Part shown: one piece after another, positions 24,666 through 32,474 of the stretch
How the letters are laid out: each line of letters starts with the position of its first letter
How positions within the stretch are numbered: position 1 is the first letter of the stretch
NCBI RefSeq assembly: GCF_031127815.1
Contig: NZ_JARXHY010000001.1
Location: 186,001-250,000, forward strand
DNA: 64,000 bases
Reading direction: 5' to 3'
Source of the DNA: Pelagicoccus sp. SDUM812003
GTDB lineage: Bacteria > Verrucomicrobiota > Verrucomicrobiia > Opitutales > Opitutaceae
Position numbers and translations under genes: made by a program
Notes under the pieces: model-generated
The model's input: only the letters and a program-made list of their open reading frames with translations
What the model was told of the DNA's origin: nothing
Database searches by the model: none

Positions 24666-25616
24666 ATGAATGATCGGATTTGTTGCATAGGGGAGTCGCT
24701 GGTCGACTTCGTCTCGACAAAGAGGTGTACCCGCTTGCTGGATGCGGAGGCGTTCAAGCCTTGCCCGGGCGGGGCGCCTGCGAACGTCGCGGTAGCGATC
24801 GCTCGCTTGGGCGGGAGGTCGAGCCTCATATCTTGCGTAGGCGAGGATGCGTGGGGCGACTTTCTGCGCGAGACGCTAGATCGAGAGGGCGTGGATACTC
24901 GCGGACTGCAGCGAACCGCTGGCGCTTCCACCACATTAGCATTCGTATCGCTCGATGCGGAGGGCGATCGAGACTTCTCCTTTATGCGTAGTCCAGGTGC
25001 GGATACGCTGCTGGATGCGTCCGCGATGGCGGAAGAATCGTTGGAAGACTGCGGACTCTTGCACTTCGGCACGTTTAGCCTCAGCGTGGAGCCTTCGCGA
25101 GGCACGACCTTGGAAGCGGTGCGGCGAGTAAGGGAGCGGGGCGGGCTGATCTCGCTGGATGTGAATTATCGAGAGAGCGTCTGGTCGAGTCCGGAGGAAG
25201 CGATTCGTTGCGTAGAATCGGTTTTACCCTTGGTCGACATTCTCAAGGTCAGCTGGGAAGAGGCGGTTCTGCTGACCGGACTTGAAGATCGGAAGCTCGC
25301 AGTTGAGCGATTGATGTCTACGGGACCTCGAGTCGTGCTGGTGAGCCTGGATGCGGAGGGCTGTCTTGGCGCGAATCGCGAAGCTCAGTTTCATGTATCC
25401 GCATTTTTGGTACCGTGTGTGGATGCGACGGGCGCGGGCGATAGTTTTATCGGAGCGTTTCTGCAACGCTTCGTTGAGCTGGAACTTCCGTTTGAGAACG
25501 CGGAGAGGCTGGAGGAGGCATGTCGCTTCGCCTGCGCCGCGGCTTCGATAACGGTTTCCGGCTACGGAGCGATCCCGTCGCTGCCGCGCCGCGAAGAGGT
25601 GCTGGCGAAGGTCTAG
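24666..25616 (+). CDS. PfkB-family sugar kinase, probable fructokinase
   Basis: A 316-residue PfkB kinase. The N-terminal signature region (PGGAPANVAVAIARLGG, 34-50) and the ATP/anion-hole motif DATGAGDSF with the catalytic base D259 are intact. CIGESLVDFV at the start is typical of fructokinases. It would phosphorylate fructose freed by sucrose phosphorylase to fructose-6-phosphate, completing entry to glycolysis. The gene follows the symporter on the same strand and converges with the AGCS symporter, with only 7 bases between the stops. Another hexose specificity is possible because family members differ little in these motifs. Confidence 0.87.
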   Translation: MNDRICCIGESLVDFVSTKRCTRLLDAEAFKPCPGGAPANVAVAIARLGGRSSLISCVGEDAWGDFLRETLDREGVDTRGLQRTAGASTTLAFVSLDAEGDRDFSFMRSPGADTLLDASAMAEESLEDCGLLHFGTFSLSVEPSRGTTLEAVRRVRERGGLISLDVNYRESVWSSPEEAIRCVESVLPLVDILKVSWEEAVLLTGLEDRKLAVERLMSTGPRVVLVSLDAEGCLGANREAQFHVSAFLVPCVDATGAGDSFIGAFLQRFVELELPFENAERLEEACRFACAAASITVSGYGAIPSLPRREEVLAKV

Positions 25617-25623
25617 CGGGAAG

Positions 25624-27054
25624 CTAGGGTTTTTTCCAGAAGGAGGCGTTTTTGATCTGGGCTGCTTCTGGATCGAAAACCGGGTCCTTGCCGGCCTTTT
25701 GCTGGCCTTCGAAGTCCTTCAAGCAGCGGAAGACGGTCGGGCTGAGCAGGAGGATGGCGATGATGTTGACCCAGGCCATGAGCCCCACGCCCACGTCGCC
25801 CATGGCCCATGCGAGCTTGGCGGATTTGATGGTGCCGTAGTAGATGAGGCCGATGAAGAGGATGCGAACGATCTGCTTGGCCAGAGTGCGTCGCGGGCCG
25901 GATTTGATCAGATACATCAGGTTCGACTCGGTGTAGTAGTAGTAGGCCAGCAGGGTGGTGAAGGCGAAAAACAGCAGGGCGATGGCGATGAACGGCGAGC
26001 CGAAGCCCGGCAGCACTGAGTCGACCGCGTTTTGGGTGAAGGCGGGTCCGACGGTGATTTCCGGAATGTTGTCGATCAGGCGGCTGCCGTCGGCGGCGAA
26101 GACGTTGTAGGAGTCGGTGATGAGGATCATCAAAGCGGTGGCGGTGCAGACGAACCAGGTGTCGACGTAGACCGAGAAGGCCTGCACCAGGCCCTGCTTG
26201 GCGGGGTGGTCCACTTCGGCGGTGGCCGCGGCGATCGGGGCGGTGCCTTGGCCTGCTTCGTTGGAGTAGATGCCGCGCTTGACGCCCCATTGGATGGCGG
26301 CGCCCAGCATGCCCCCGAGGGCGGCGTCCATGCCGAAGGCGTTTTTCACGATGGAGAGCAAGGTGGCGGGGATGAGGGATATGTTTGCTCCGATGACCAC
26401 GAAGGCCACCAAGATGTAGCCGATGGCCATGAAGGGGACTGCCAGCTGGGCCACGTGGCCGATGCGGTGCACGCCGCCGAAAATGATGGCCCCTAGGAGG
26501 ACTACGATGACCACGCCGGTGATGGCGGGGTTGACCCCGAAAGCGTTGTTCATGGCGGCCCCGATCGAGTTGGATTGCACGGAGGGCAGCAGAAGTCCGG
26601 TGGCGAGGATGGTGGAGAGGGCGAAGATCACCGCGTACCATTTCACGCCCAGCCCTTTTTCGATGTAGTAGGCCGGTCCGCCGCGGTACTCGCCGTCGAT
26701 TTCGGTTTTATAGATCTGAGCCAAGGCGGCTTCGGCGAAGGCGGAGCCAGCCCCCAGAAAGGCGATGACCCACATCCAGAACACGGCGCCGGGACCACCC
26801 ATGGCGATGGCGGTGGCCACGCCGACGATATTGCCAGTGCCCACGCGGCCGGACGCGGCCAGGGCGAAGGCCTGGAAGGAGGACAGCCCGCTAGCCGATT
26901 CCTTGCCCTTGAAGAGGTAGCGCAGCATGGCGGGGATCTGCCGCAGCTGCAGGAAGCGCGTGGTGAGCGAGAAGTAGAGGCCGGTGATCAGGCAGAGGCC
27001 CACGAGCCAGTTGGACCAGATGATGTCGTTGAGGAAGGAGATCAGTTTTTCCAT
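25624..27054 (-). CDS. Alanine/glycine:cation symporter (AGCS family)
   Basis: A 476-residue polytopic inner-membrane transporter. The AGCS signature is plain at residues 67-95 (GRVGTGNIVGVATAIAMGGPG then FWMW), and the GVKRGIYSNEAGQGTAPIAAA segment near 255-275 is a family hallmark. Members carry alanine or glycine with Na+ or H+. It has a normal length of about 470-490. It is transcribed alone or with osmC-like 27136 upstream (82 bases between them), though the functions differ. Substrate beyond small neutral amino acids is not deducible. Confidence 0.9.
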   Translation of the reverse strand: MEKLISFLNDIIWSNWLVGLCLITGLYFSLTTRFLQLRQIPAMLRYLFKGKESASGLSSFQAFALAASGRVGTGNIVGVATAIAMGGPGAVFWMWVIAFLGAGSAFAEAALAQIYKTEIDGEYRGGPAYYIEKGLGVKWYAVIFALSTILATGLLLPSVQSNSIGAAMNNAFGVNPAITGVVIVVLLGAIIFGGVHRIGHVAQLAVPFMAIGYILVAFVVIGANISLIPATLLSIVKNAFGMDAALGGMLGAAIQWGVKRGIYSNEAGQGTAPIAAATAEVDHPAKQGLVQAFSVYVDTWFVCTATALMILITDSYNVFAADGSRLIDNIPEITVGPAFTQNAVDSVLPGFGSPFIAIALLFFAFTTLLAYYYYTESNLMYLIKSGPRRTLAKQIVRILFIGLIYYGTIKSAKLAWAMGDVGVGLMAWVNIIAILLLSPTVFRCLKDFEGQQKAGKDPVFDPEAAQIKNASFWKKP

Positions 27055-27135
27055 GGGAAGGTCAGGCGGCGAGGAGAAGGGAAGAGGAAGATGGAGAATC
27101 GAAAAAGGGAGAAGGGCGGGCGAGAGAGGAACGGA

Positions 27136-27591
27136 TCAGGAATCGGGCAGATGGGTGACGATCTCGCACTTGACGGAATTGGCCAGGAAGCACTCCGCGT
27201 GGGCTAGGTGGTGCAGTTTTTCCAAGGCGGCAGCGTCTGGTGTTTGTCCGTCGGCGAAGGTGATTTCCGGATACAGGTCCACGCGGGTGATGACCGGCTT
27301 GCGACTCTCGTTTTTCTCCAAATGCCCCACCGCCCGGTCGACGTAGCGTTCCACAGTGATGCCTCTCATGGAGGCGATGGCGAGGAAGGTGAGCATGTGG
27401 CAGCTGGACAGGGAGGCGACGAAAGCTTGTTCCGGGTCGATTTTCGACTCGTCGCCTAGAAAGGCGGGAGCGGCCGAGGCGGTGACGGTGAGGCTGTGGC
27501 CGAAGTCCCAGGTATGGTTGCGAGAGTAGGTCTTGTAGTCGAAGGCGGCGTCGCCGCGCTCCCAGGTGAGGGTTGCGATGTGTTCGGACAT
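27136..27591 (-). CDS. OsmC/Ohr-type peroxidase
   Basis: A 151-residue OsmC-family protein. The two redox cysteines are in place, C64 (SSCHML) and C134 (HAECFL), and the internal helix and VKCEIVTHLPDS end are typical. The enzyme reduces organic hydroperoxides with cysteine pair chemistry, probably with lipoyl or small-thiol recycling. No ohrR-like regulator adjoins. It is divergent from the McsA-like gene with 147 bases between starts. Confidence 0.86.
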   Translation of the reverse strand: MSEHIATLTWERGDAAFDYKTYSRNHTWDFGHSLTVTASAAPAFLGDESKIDPEQAFVASLSSCHMLTFLAIASMRGITVERYVDRAVGHLEKNESRKPVITRVDLYPEITFADGQTPDAAALEKLHHLAHAECFLANSVKCEIVTHLPDS

Positions 27592-27738
27592 GCGAGTCGT
27601 TATGGATCAAGGAGCGGACGCTGTCCAGCAAGGGCTGCGCCGCTCGGTTGAGCCCGAGTGGCTTGATCAAAAAAGGGCAAATTTGGGCTGATGTTCGACT
27701 CGAATCCTGTCGACGTATAGGGAAGCTAAATCAGCTAA

Positions 27739-28230
27739 ATGAGTGAATCGCGTCCAAAGAAATGCGGCCATTGCGCTGCCCCGACCACCCTGCACCTGAC
27801 CAAGGTCGTCAACGGCAAGGTGTACAAGCTCGGCGTCTGCGCCAACTGCCCCGAAGCGGCGGCGATCCAGAGCGGAGTGGGGTGGGACCTGCTCGATACG
27901 CCAGCAGTGGCGCCGGTCAGCAATCCCTCTCAGAGCGGCAGCAGGAAGTGTCCCGACTGCGGGCTGACACCGGCCGATTTCAAGGAATACGGCCGTCTCG
28001 GCTGCCCGACCTGCTACGAGGTGTTTCAAGAAAAACTGGAGCCGCTGCTCAAGACCCTGCACCGAGGCGTGACGCACTTGGGAAAGGCGCCGCGCGGACG
28101 TCGCAGATCGATTTCTCCCGAGGAGATCGAAGCCCTCAAGCGCCGCATGGACGAGCATGTGAGCCGCGAGGAGTACGAGCTCGCTGCGGTGGTGCGCGAT
28201 CAGCTCAAGTCGCTCGAGGAGTCGTCCTGA
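27739..28230 (+). CDS. McsA-like zinc-finger protein with UvrB/UvrC motif
   Basis: A 163-residue protein with four CxxC pairs: C9/C12, C34/C37, C71/C74 and C89/C92, enough for two zinc sites, and a C-terminal UVR motif (about 128-162, SPEEIEALKRRMDEHVSREE). This is the architecture of McsA, which partners with the protein-arginine kinase McsB and with Clp chaperones in Firmicutes. Here no McsB or clpC follows; the next gene is a response regulator 158 bases away. The role is therefore inferred by family only. It may act in metal sensing or protein-quality control. Confidence 0.82.
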   Translation: MSESRPKKCGHCAAPTTLHLTKVVNGKVYKLGVCANCPEAAAIQSGVGWDLLDTPAVAPVSNPSQSGSRKCPDCGLTPADFKEYGRLGCPTCYEVFQEKLEPLLKTLHRGVTHLGKAPRGRRRSISPEEIEALKRRMDEHVSREEYELAAVVRDQLKSLEESS

Positions 28231-28388
28231 GCCTATGGGCGTTTGGTGTCTTTTCGCGTTTTGGGATCGAAGGCGGAAGGTGACGTGAAAGCCTTGTTAA
28301 AACCGGTGAAAGCGCTGAAGTCGGCCGCGAATCGGCCAATATAAGAGTACTGATTTGCAACCCCTCTGACTGCTCACACTGCCCTGCT

Positions 28389-28784
28389 ATGGCCGACTCA
28401 AAGAAGATTATCCTGCTCGAAGACGACAAGGCGTCCGCTCGCCTGGTATCAACATTTCTGGAATCCAAAGGCTACGACGTTCGTGAAAGCTACGAAGGGC
28501 GATTCGCCATCGAGATGGCTCTCAAGGACAAACCTGATCTGCTGATCGCGGACGTGCTTCTGCCCGACATGCATGGTTCCGAAGCGGTGAAGCAGCTGCG
28601 CGCCTCCTCGAAGATGAACGACTTGAAAGTGCTCTTTCTGACCTCGCTGCTCAACAGGTCCGCGACAGCGGGACAGGAAACGCGTTTGACGGTTGGCGGG
28701 CGCGAATACCCGGCGCTTTCCAAGCCCTTCAAGCCGGCGGTGCTTGCGAGCATCGTCGAGAAGATCCTTTCTGGAGAGAATTAG
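28389..28784 (+). CDS. Single-domain response regulator
   Basis: A 131-residue receiver domain with no output domain. Acidic pocket E11/D12/D13, phospho-acceptor D55 (LLIADVLLPD), the LTS switch and K-P-F near the end are present. An extra 15-residue insertion (about 90-108) precedes the KPF. It may act as a phosphate relay or CheY-like signal. No sensor kinase adjoins. It is close to the McsA-like gene but separated by 158 bases. Confidence 0.85.
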   Translation: MADSKKIILLEDDKASARLVSTFLESKGYDVRESYEGRFAIEMALKDKPDLLIADVLLPDMHGSEAVKQLRASSKMNDLKVLFLTSLLNRSATAGQETRLTVGGREYPALSKPFKPAVLASIVEKILSGEN

Positions 28785-28950
28785 GGCGCTCTCGTTTAGC
28801 GGGGAGCGGTCAGGCGATCCTCCTGAGCTTTGCTAAGAAGCCTTGTTCGGCGAGCGCGTTTCGCGGTGCCGAGGCGTAGCCGACACTCGAAGACGACCCG
28901 GCTACGGAATGTGAGCTCCGCTGCGAGTTTCTTCGTGGGTGGGGGCGAGC

Positions 28951-30195
28951 TTAGGATTTGCTGAGCGTGACCACGCACTCCAGGTGCTTGGTTTGGGGAA
29001 ACAGGTCGAAAGGCTGCACCTCCGCGACCTGATACCCGCCATCGATCAGCGTGCGAAGATCGCGCATCTGGGTGGCAGGGTTGCAGGAAACGTAGACCAC
29101 GGTCCTCGGTCCGAAGGCGATCAGCTGGCTGAGAAAGTCCTCGTTGGAGCCCTTGCGCGGCGGGTCGATGATCACTGCGGAGTCGCTGCCGGGAAAGTCG
29201 ATTTGGGAAAAGATGGAGGCGGCGTCGCCCACCACGAAGCGGGCGTTGTCGAGCTGGTTCGCCTCGGCGTTCTTCACCGCGTACTGGACCGAGTGCTCGG
29301 AGACTTCGATGCCGACCGCCTCCTTGAAGCGCTTGGCGGCGGTGAGGCAAAAAAGGCCGCTGCCGCAATAGGCGTCCACGAGATGGGTGGCCCCGCTTTC
29401 GGCGGCCTTGCCCGAGACGTAGCGGGTGAAGCTCTCCAGGATGCTTGGGTTGTTCTGGAAGAATTCGCCTGCGGGGAAGGAGAAGATCACGTCGCCCACC
29501 TGTTCGCGAATGATGGCTTTGGGGTCGGTGGTGACGCCGTCGAGGTGTTCGCGGATGAGCAGGGTGCCGCCTTTCTTGAAGGGCTTGCGGTCCTGTCGGG
29601 CCTGGGTTTCCGCCTTCAGGCGGCTCAGGGCGGCGTTCATCTCGTCGCTCACCAGAGGGCAGCGGTCGATTTCCACGTAGTTGAAGCGGGAGCCGGCCTT
29701 GAGGAAGCCGACGGTCACCTTGCCGTCGCGGCGCGGCTTTTCGAAGTGAGGGGTCAGCTTGGAGCGGTAGGCGTACTGCTTGGGGGAGGGAATGGCCGGC
29801 AGGACATCGTGCTTGATGCGGGCCATGTGCCAGAGCAGCTCCTGCACCTGCTTGGTTTTCCACTCCAGCTGAGTCGGGTAGTCGAAATTCTGGTATTGGC
29901 AGCCGCCGCATTCCGTAAAAACCGGGCAGGGCGCCGCGACGCGGTGGGGCGAGGGGCGCAGCACGTCGATCAGGTCCGCTTCGGAGAAGTTCTTGTCATT
30001 GCGGTAGATGCGGACCTTCACCCGTTCGCCCGGCAGAGCGAAGCGGACCATGATCACCCAGCCGTCGTGGCGGCCGAGCCCTTGTCCCATGTTGGTGAGC
30101 GTCTCAATCTCCAGCTCGATCTCTTCGTGGTATTGGTAGGGGTCTGGCCGGAAGTTCTTAGGCGTGCGCTTCTCTGGAGTTTGATTTCCGCTCAT
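28951..30195 (-). CDS. rlmD: 23S rRNA m5U methyltransferase (RlmD/TrmA family)
   Basis: A 414-residue RNA methyltransferase. An N-terminal TRAM domain (about 22-80) is followed by the 4Fe-4S cysteines C90, C96, C99 and C179, the SAM site DAYCGSG (274-280), DPPRKG (344-349) and the catalytic cysteine C371 in VSCNPA. These fit RlmD/RlmCD, which methylates uridine in 23S rRNA, more than tRNA-specific TrmA, which lacks the Fe-S cysteines. The exact uridine cannot be set from sequence alone. It is divergent from sufE, with 138 bases between starts. Confidence 0.88.
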   Translation of the reverse strand: MSGNQTPEKRTPKNFRPDPYQYHEEIELEIETLTNMGQGLGRHDGWVIMVRFALPGERVKVRIYRNDKNFSEADLIDVLRPSPHRVAAPCPVFTECGGCQYQNFDYPTQLEWKTKQVQELLWHMARIKHDVLPAIPSPKQYAYRSKLTPHFEKPRRDGKVTVGFLKAGSRFNYVEIDRCPLVSDEMNAALSRLKAETQARQDRKPFKKGGTLLIREHLDGVTTDPKAIIREQVGDVIFSFPAGEFFQNNPSILESFTRYVSGKAAESGATHLVDAYCGSGLFCLTAAKRFKEAVGIEVSEHSVQYAVKNAEANQLDNARFVVGDAASIFSQIDFPGSDSAVIIDPPRKGSNEDFLSQLIAFGPRTVVYVSCNPATQMRDLRTLIDGGYQVAEVQPFDLFPQTKHLECVVTLSKS

Positions 30196-30333
30196 GATGA
30201 AAGTGGGGAGGAAGGAGACGCAGAATCGAGCGGATTTCCAGACCTAAATTGGCCGCGGCCGATTCGTGGGCGGGCAGGGGGGATGCGATTCAATCTCGAC
30301 TTGGCGCTGGTTCTGCATGTGTTTCGGAAGTTT

Positions 30334-30762
30334 ATGAGTATTGAAGACAAGAAGAACGCGTTGGTGGATGAGCTCATGCCGTTCGAAGACCACTTCGAGC
30401 GCTTTGCGTACATCATCGATCGGGCTAAGTCTCAGCCGCCCTTGGCGGACGAGTATAAAATCGACGCGTTTCTGATCGAGGGCTGTCTCTCCCGGCTCTG
30501 GGTCTATCCGGAGTTCAAGGATGGCAAGTGCTACTTCCACACCGATTCCGATGCGGCGATCACCAAGGGAACGTCCACCCTGCTCTGCAGTCTATACAGC
30601 GATGAGCGACCGGAGGACATCATCGCTCTGGAACCGGATTTTCTGGCGGAAGTCGGGGTGACGCAGCACTTGTCGCCAAACCGCCGCAACGGGTTGACCA
30701 ACGTGCGTACCCGTATAAAATCTTATGCGGAACTTTGCTTGAAAAACGCTGAAACGCAGTAG
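30334..30762 (+). CDS. sufE: SufE-family sulfur-transfer protein
   Basis: The true start is the ATG at 30334; a much longer frame upstream reads through the antisense of rlmD and is not coding. The 142-residue product begins SIEDKKNALVDELMPFEDHF and has C51 in IEGCLSRLWV, the same position and setting as the acceptor cysteine of E. coli SufE. It should take persulfide sulfur from a SufS-type cysteine desulfurase for Fe-S assembly. No sufS or sufBCD lies in the window, so the partner is encoded elsewhere. It is followed closely by the deaminase gene. Confidence 0.88.
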   Translation: MSIEDKKNALVDELMPFEDHFERFAYIIDRAKSQPPLADEYKIDAFLIEGCLSRLWVYPEFKDGKCYFHTDSDAAITKGTSTLLCSLYSDERPEDIIALEPDFLAEVGVTQHLSPNRRNGLTNVRTRIKSYAELCLKNAETQ

Positions 30763-30816
30763 CTTGCGTATGGGAGGGATCCTTTCCCCCTCCTGCGGAT
30801 CTAAGCTTCTAAATCC

Positions 30817-31275
30817 ATGGAAACAAAGCAACAGGACGAATCCTTCATGCGAGCGGCTATCTGCGAGGCGGTGAAGGGAGATGTGGTGAAAACCGCTCCC
30901 AATCCACGCGTCGGCGCTATCGTGGTCGAGCGAGGGGAGATCGTCGCCATGGGCCATTTCGAGCAGGATGGCGGTCCGCACGCGGAGCGAAAGGCATTCG
31001 ACGCCCTTGGGCGCAAGCCCGCTGAAGGAGCCTGTCTCTACGTGACCCTGGAGCCCTGTTCCACTCAAGGCCGCACTGGCGCCTGTACGGACGCCATCGT
31101 GGAGTCCGGAATTCGCCGAGTGGTCATCGGAGCCTTCGACCCCACGCCGGATCATCAAGGCAACGCCGTCGCCATCCTGGAGCAGCACGGCATCGAGGTG
31201 GTGACCGACGTGTTGGCCATGGAGTGCGGAGCGATCAATCCGCAGTACCGCGGCCACACCACCAAGGCCCGCTAG
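30817..31275 (+). CDS. RibD-type deaminase, deaminase domain only
   Basis: A 152-residue zinc-dependent cytidine-deaminase-fold protein. H55 and E57 (HAERKA), C81 (EPCSTQGRTGAC) and C90 bind zinc and catalyse. APNPRVGA and the GRTGAC segment match the deaminase half of RibD, which removes ammonia from the pyrimidine intermediate of riboflavin synthesis. The C-terminal reductase domain, normally about 200 residues, is missing, and no separate reductase adjoins. It may pair with an unlinked RibG/reductase protein, or act on another substrate. It lies 54 bases downstream of sufE. Confidence 0.8.
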   Translation: METKQQDESFMRAAICEAVKGDVVKTAPNPRVGAIVVERGEIVAMGHFEQDGGPHAERKAFDALGRKPAEGACLYVTLEPCSTQGRTGACTDAIVESGIRRVVIGAFDPTPDHQGNAVAILEQHGIEVVTDVLAMECGAINPQYRGHTTKAR

Positions 31276-31471
31276 GCTTTTTTCTGTGGGGGTTCGATAG
31301 TTTGCCAAGGGTAGGGCTCGACCGCCGGGCGAGCCGCTCATATTCGAATTTTCGAACCGAAATGCTGCGCGCCGGGTGGTGACGCCCAGTCTCGAGACTA
31401 ATTCGGGCGATGGTCTGAGACCTTTCCGCGGGCTTGCGAAGCTGGGGGATGCGCTGGCAAACTGAACCACG

Positions 31472-31798
31472 ATGAGGGTGATTGAGTTGGCAAGTCGGGC
31501 GATCGCCGCTGTCTTTATTTTTCTGGTGCGCTTGTACCAGTGGTTCCTATCGCCGCTGAAGAACGCGCTCGTGGGACCTGGAGGCGGGTGCCGGTTTCGT
31601 CCCACTTGTTCCAGCTATGCCATCACCTGCTTGCGCACCCAGCCTCTAGGCAAGGCCCTTTATCTCTCGGCTTGGCGAATCCTGCGCTGCAACCCTTGGG
31701 GCGGCTCAGGCTACGATCCGGTGCCGAGTCGCATGAGCTACCGCGGGGATCGGGAAGCGAAATCGAACGTCGGCAGGAGCCTGAAGGATCTGCTGTAG
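31472..31798 (+). CDS. yidD: YidD membrane-protein insertion efficiency factor
   Basis: A 108-residue YidD protein. The core is intact: [28 protein letters not shown] and [14 protein letters not shown], preceded by a hydrophobic N-terminal segment. YidD sits at the inner membrane and aids YidC and Sec insertion. Here it does not adjoin rpmH, rnpA or yidC, the usual neighbours; it follows the deaminase gene by 196 bases and converges on dcd. Length is at the long end for the family. Confidence 0.87.
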   Translation: MRVIELASRAIAAVFIFLVRLYQWFLSPLKNALVGPGGGCRFRPTCSSYAITCLRTQPLGKALYLSAWRILRCNPWGGSGYDPVPSRMSYRGDREAKSNVGRSLKDLL

Positions 31799-31892
31799 GG
31801 AGCGGAGCGACGGGATTTGCGACGCTCCCGATCTTGGGATGTGGAGCAAGCGTTTTCAACGGTCCTACTCCACCACTCGAGGGACGGCGCCG

Positions 31893-32429
31893 CTAGAACG
31901 AGTTTCTCCACATCATGGATTCCATGGGGAGAGGACTGCGTTTGTTGTACTTCGCGGAGGCCTTCTTGTTGTAGAAGGTTTCCACATCGCCATCCACGCC
32001 AAAGTAGATGAGCTGTCCAATGGGCATGCCTGGATAGACGCGCACTGGCTGGGCGACTGAGATTTCAAGCGTCCAATGGTTGCAGAAACCGACGTCGCCT
32101 TTGCCAGCGGTGGCATGGATGTCGATCCCGAGGCGCCCGACGCTGCTTTTCCCTTCCAGGAAAGGCACGTGCTTATGGGTTTCGGTGTACTCGAGGGTGG
32201 AGCCGAGGTAGACGGTGCCGGGCCGCAGTACATAGCCATCCTCTGGCATTTCGAAGTGGGCGATCTTATTGTGCTGCCGGGCGTCGAGAATCTCGTCAGT
32301 ATAGGTGGCGAGATGCTTGCTCAGGTGCACGTCGTAGCTGTTGGTGCCGAGGGCGGACCGGTCGAAAGGCTCGACGACGATATCGCCCGCTTCCATGGCT
32401 TGGAGGATCGCTTTGTCTGACAGAATCAT
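31893..32429 (-). CDS. dcd: dCTP deaminase
   Basis: A 178-residue trimeric dUTPase-superfamily enzyme. Signature elements are GTNSYDVHLSKHL (28-40), EGKSSVGRLGI (92-102), HATAGKGDVGF (105-115) and E122 (WTLEIS), the position of the catalytic Glu in Dcd. It turns dCTP to dUTP plus ammonia for thymidylate synthesis. Whether it also cleaves the product to dUMP (bifunctional Dcd-Dut) is not settled by visible residues. It lies 45 bases downstream of the GNAT-nitrilase gene on the same strand. Confidence 0.9.
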   Translation of the reverse strand: MILSDKAILQAMEAGDIVVEPFDRSALGTNSYDVHLSKHLATYTDEILDARQHNKIAHFEMPEDGYVLRPGTVYLGSTLEYTETHKHVPFLEGKSSVGRLGIDIHATAGKGDVGFCNHWTLEISVAQPVRVYPGMPIGQLIYFGVDGDVETFYNKKASAKYNKRSPLPMESMMWRNSF

Positions 32430-32474
32430 GGGTATCGCTGATAGCTGTCGAGAAAACGCTCTCTACTGGCAACC

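Noticed and set aside
28939-30333. N-terminal extension of the sufE frame to give a 607-residue protein
   Set aside because: The extension is the antisense of rlmD, which has all its catalytic and Fe-S residues. Only the part from the ATG at 30334 is SufE.
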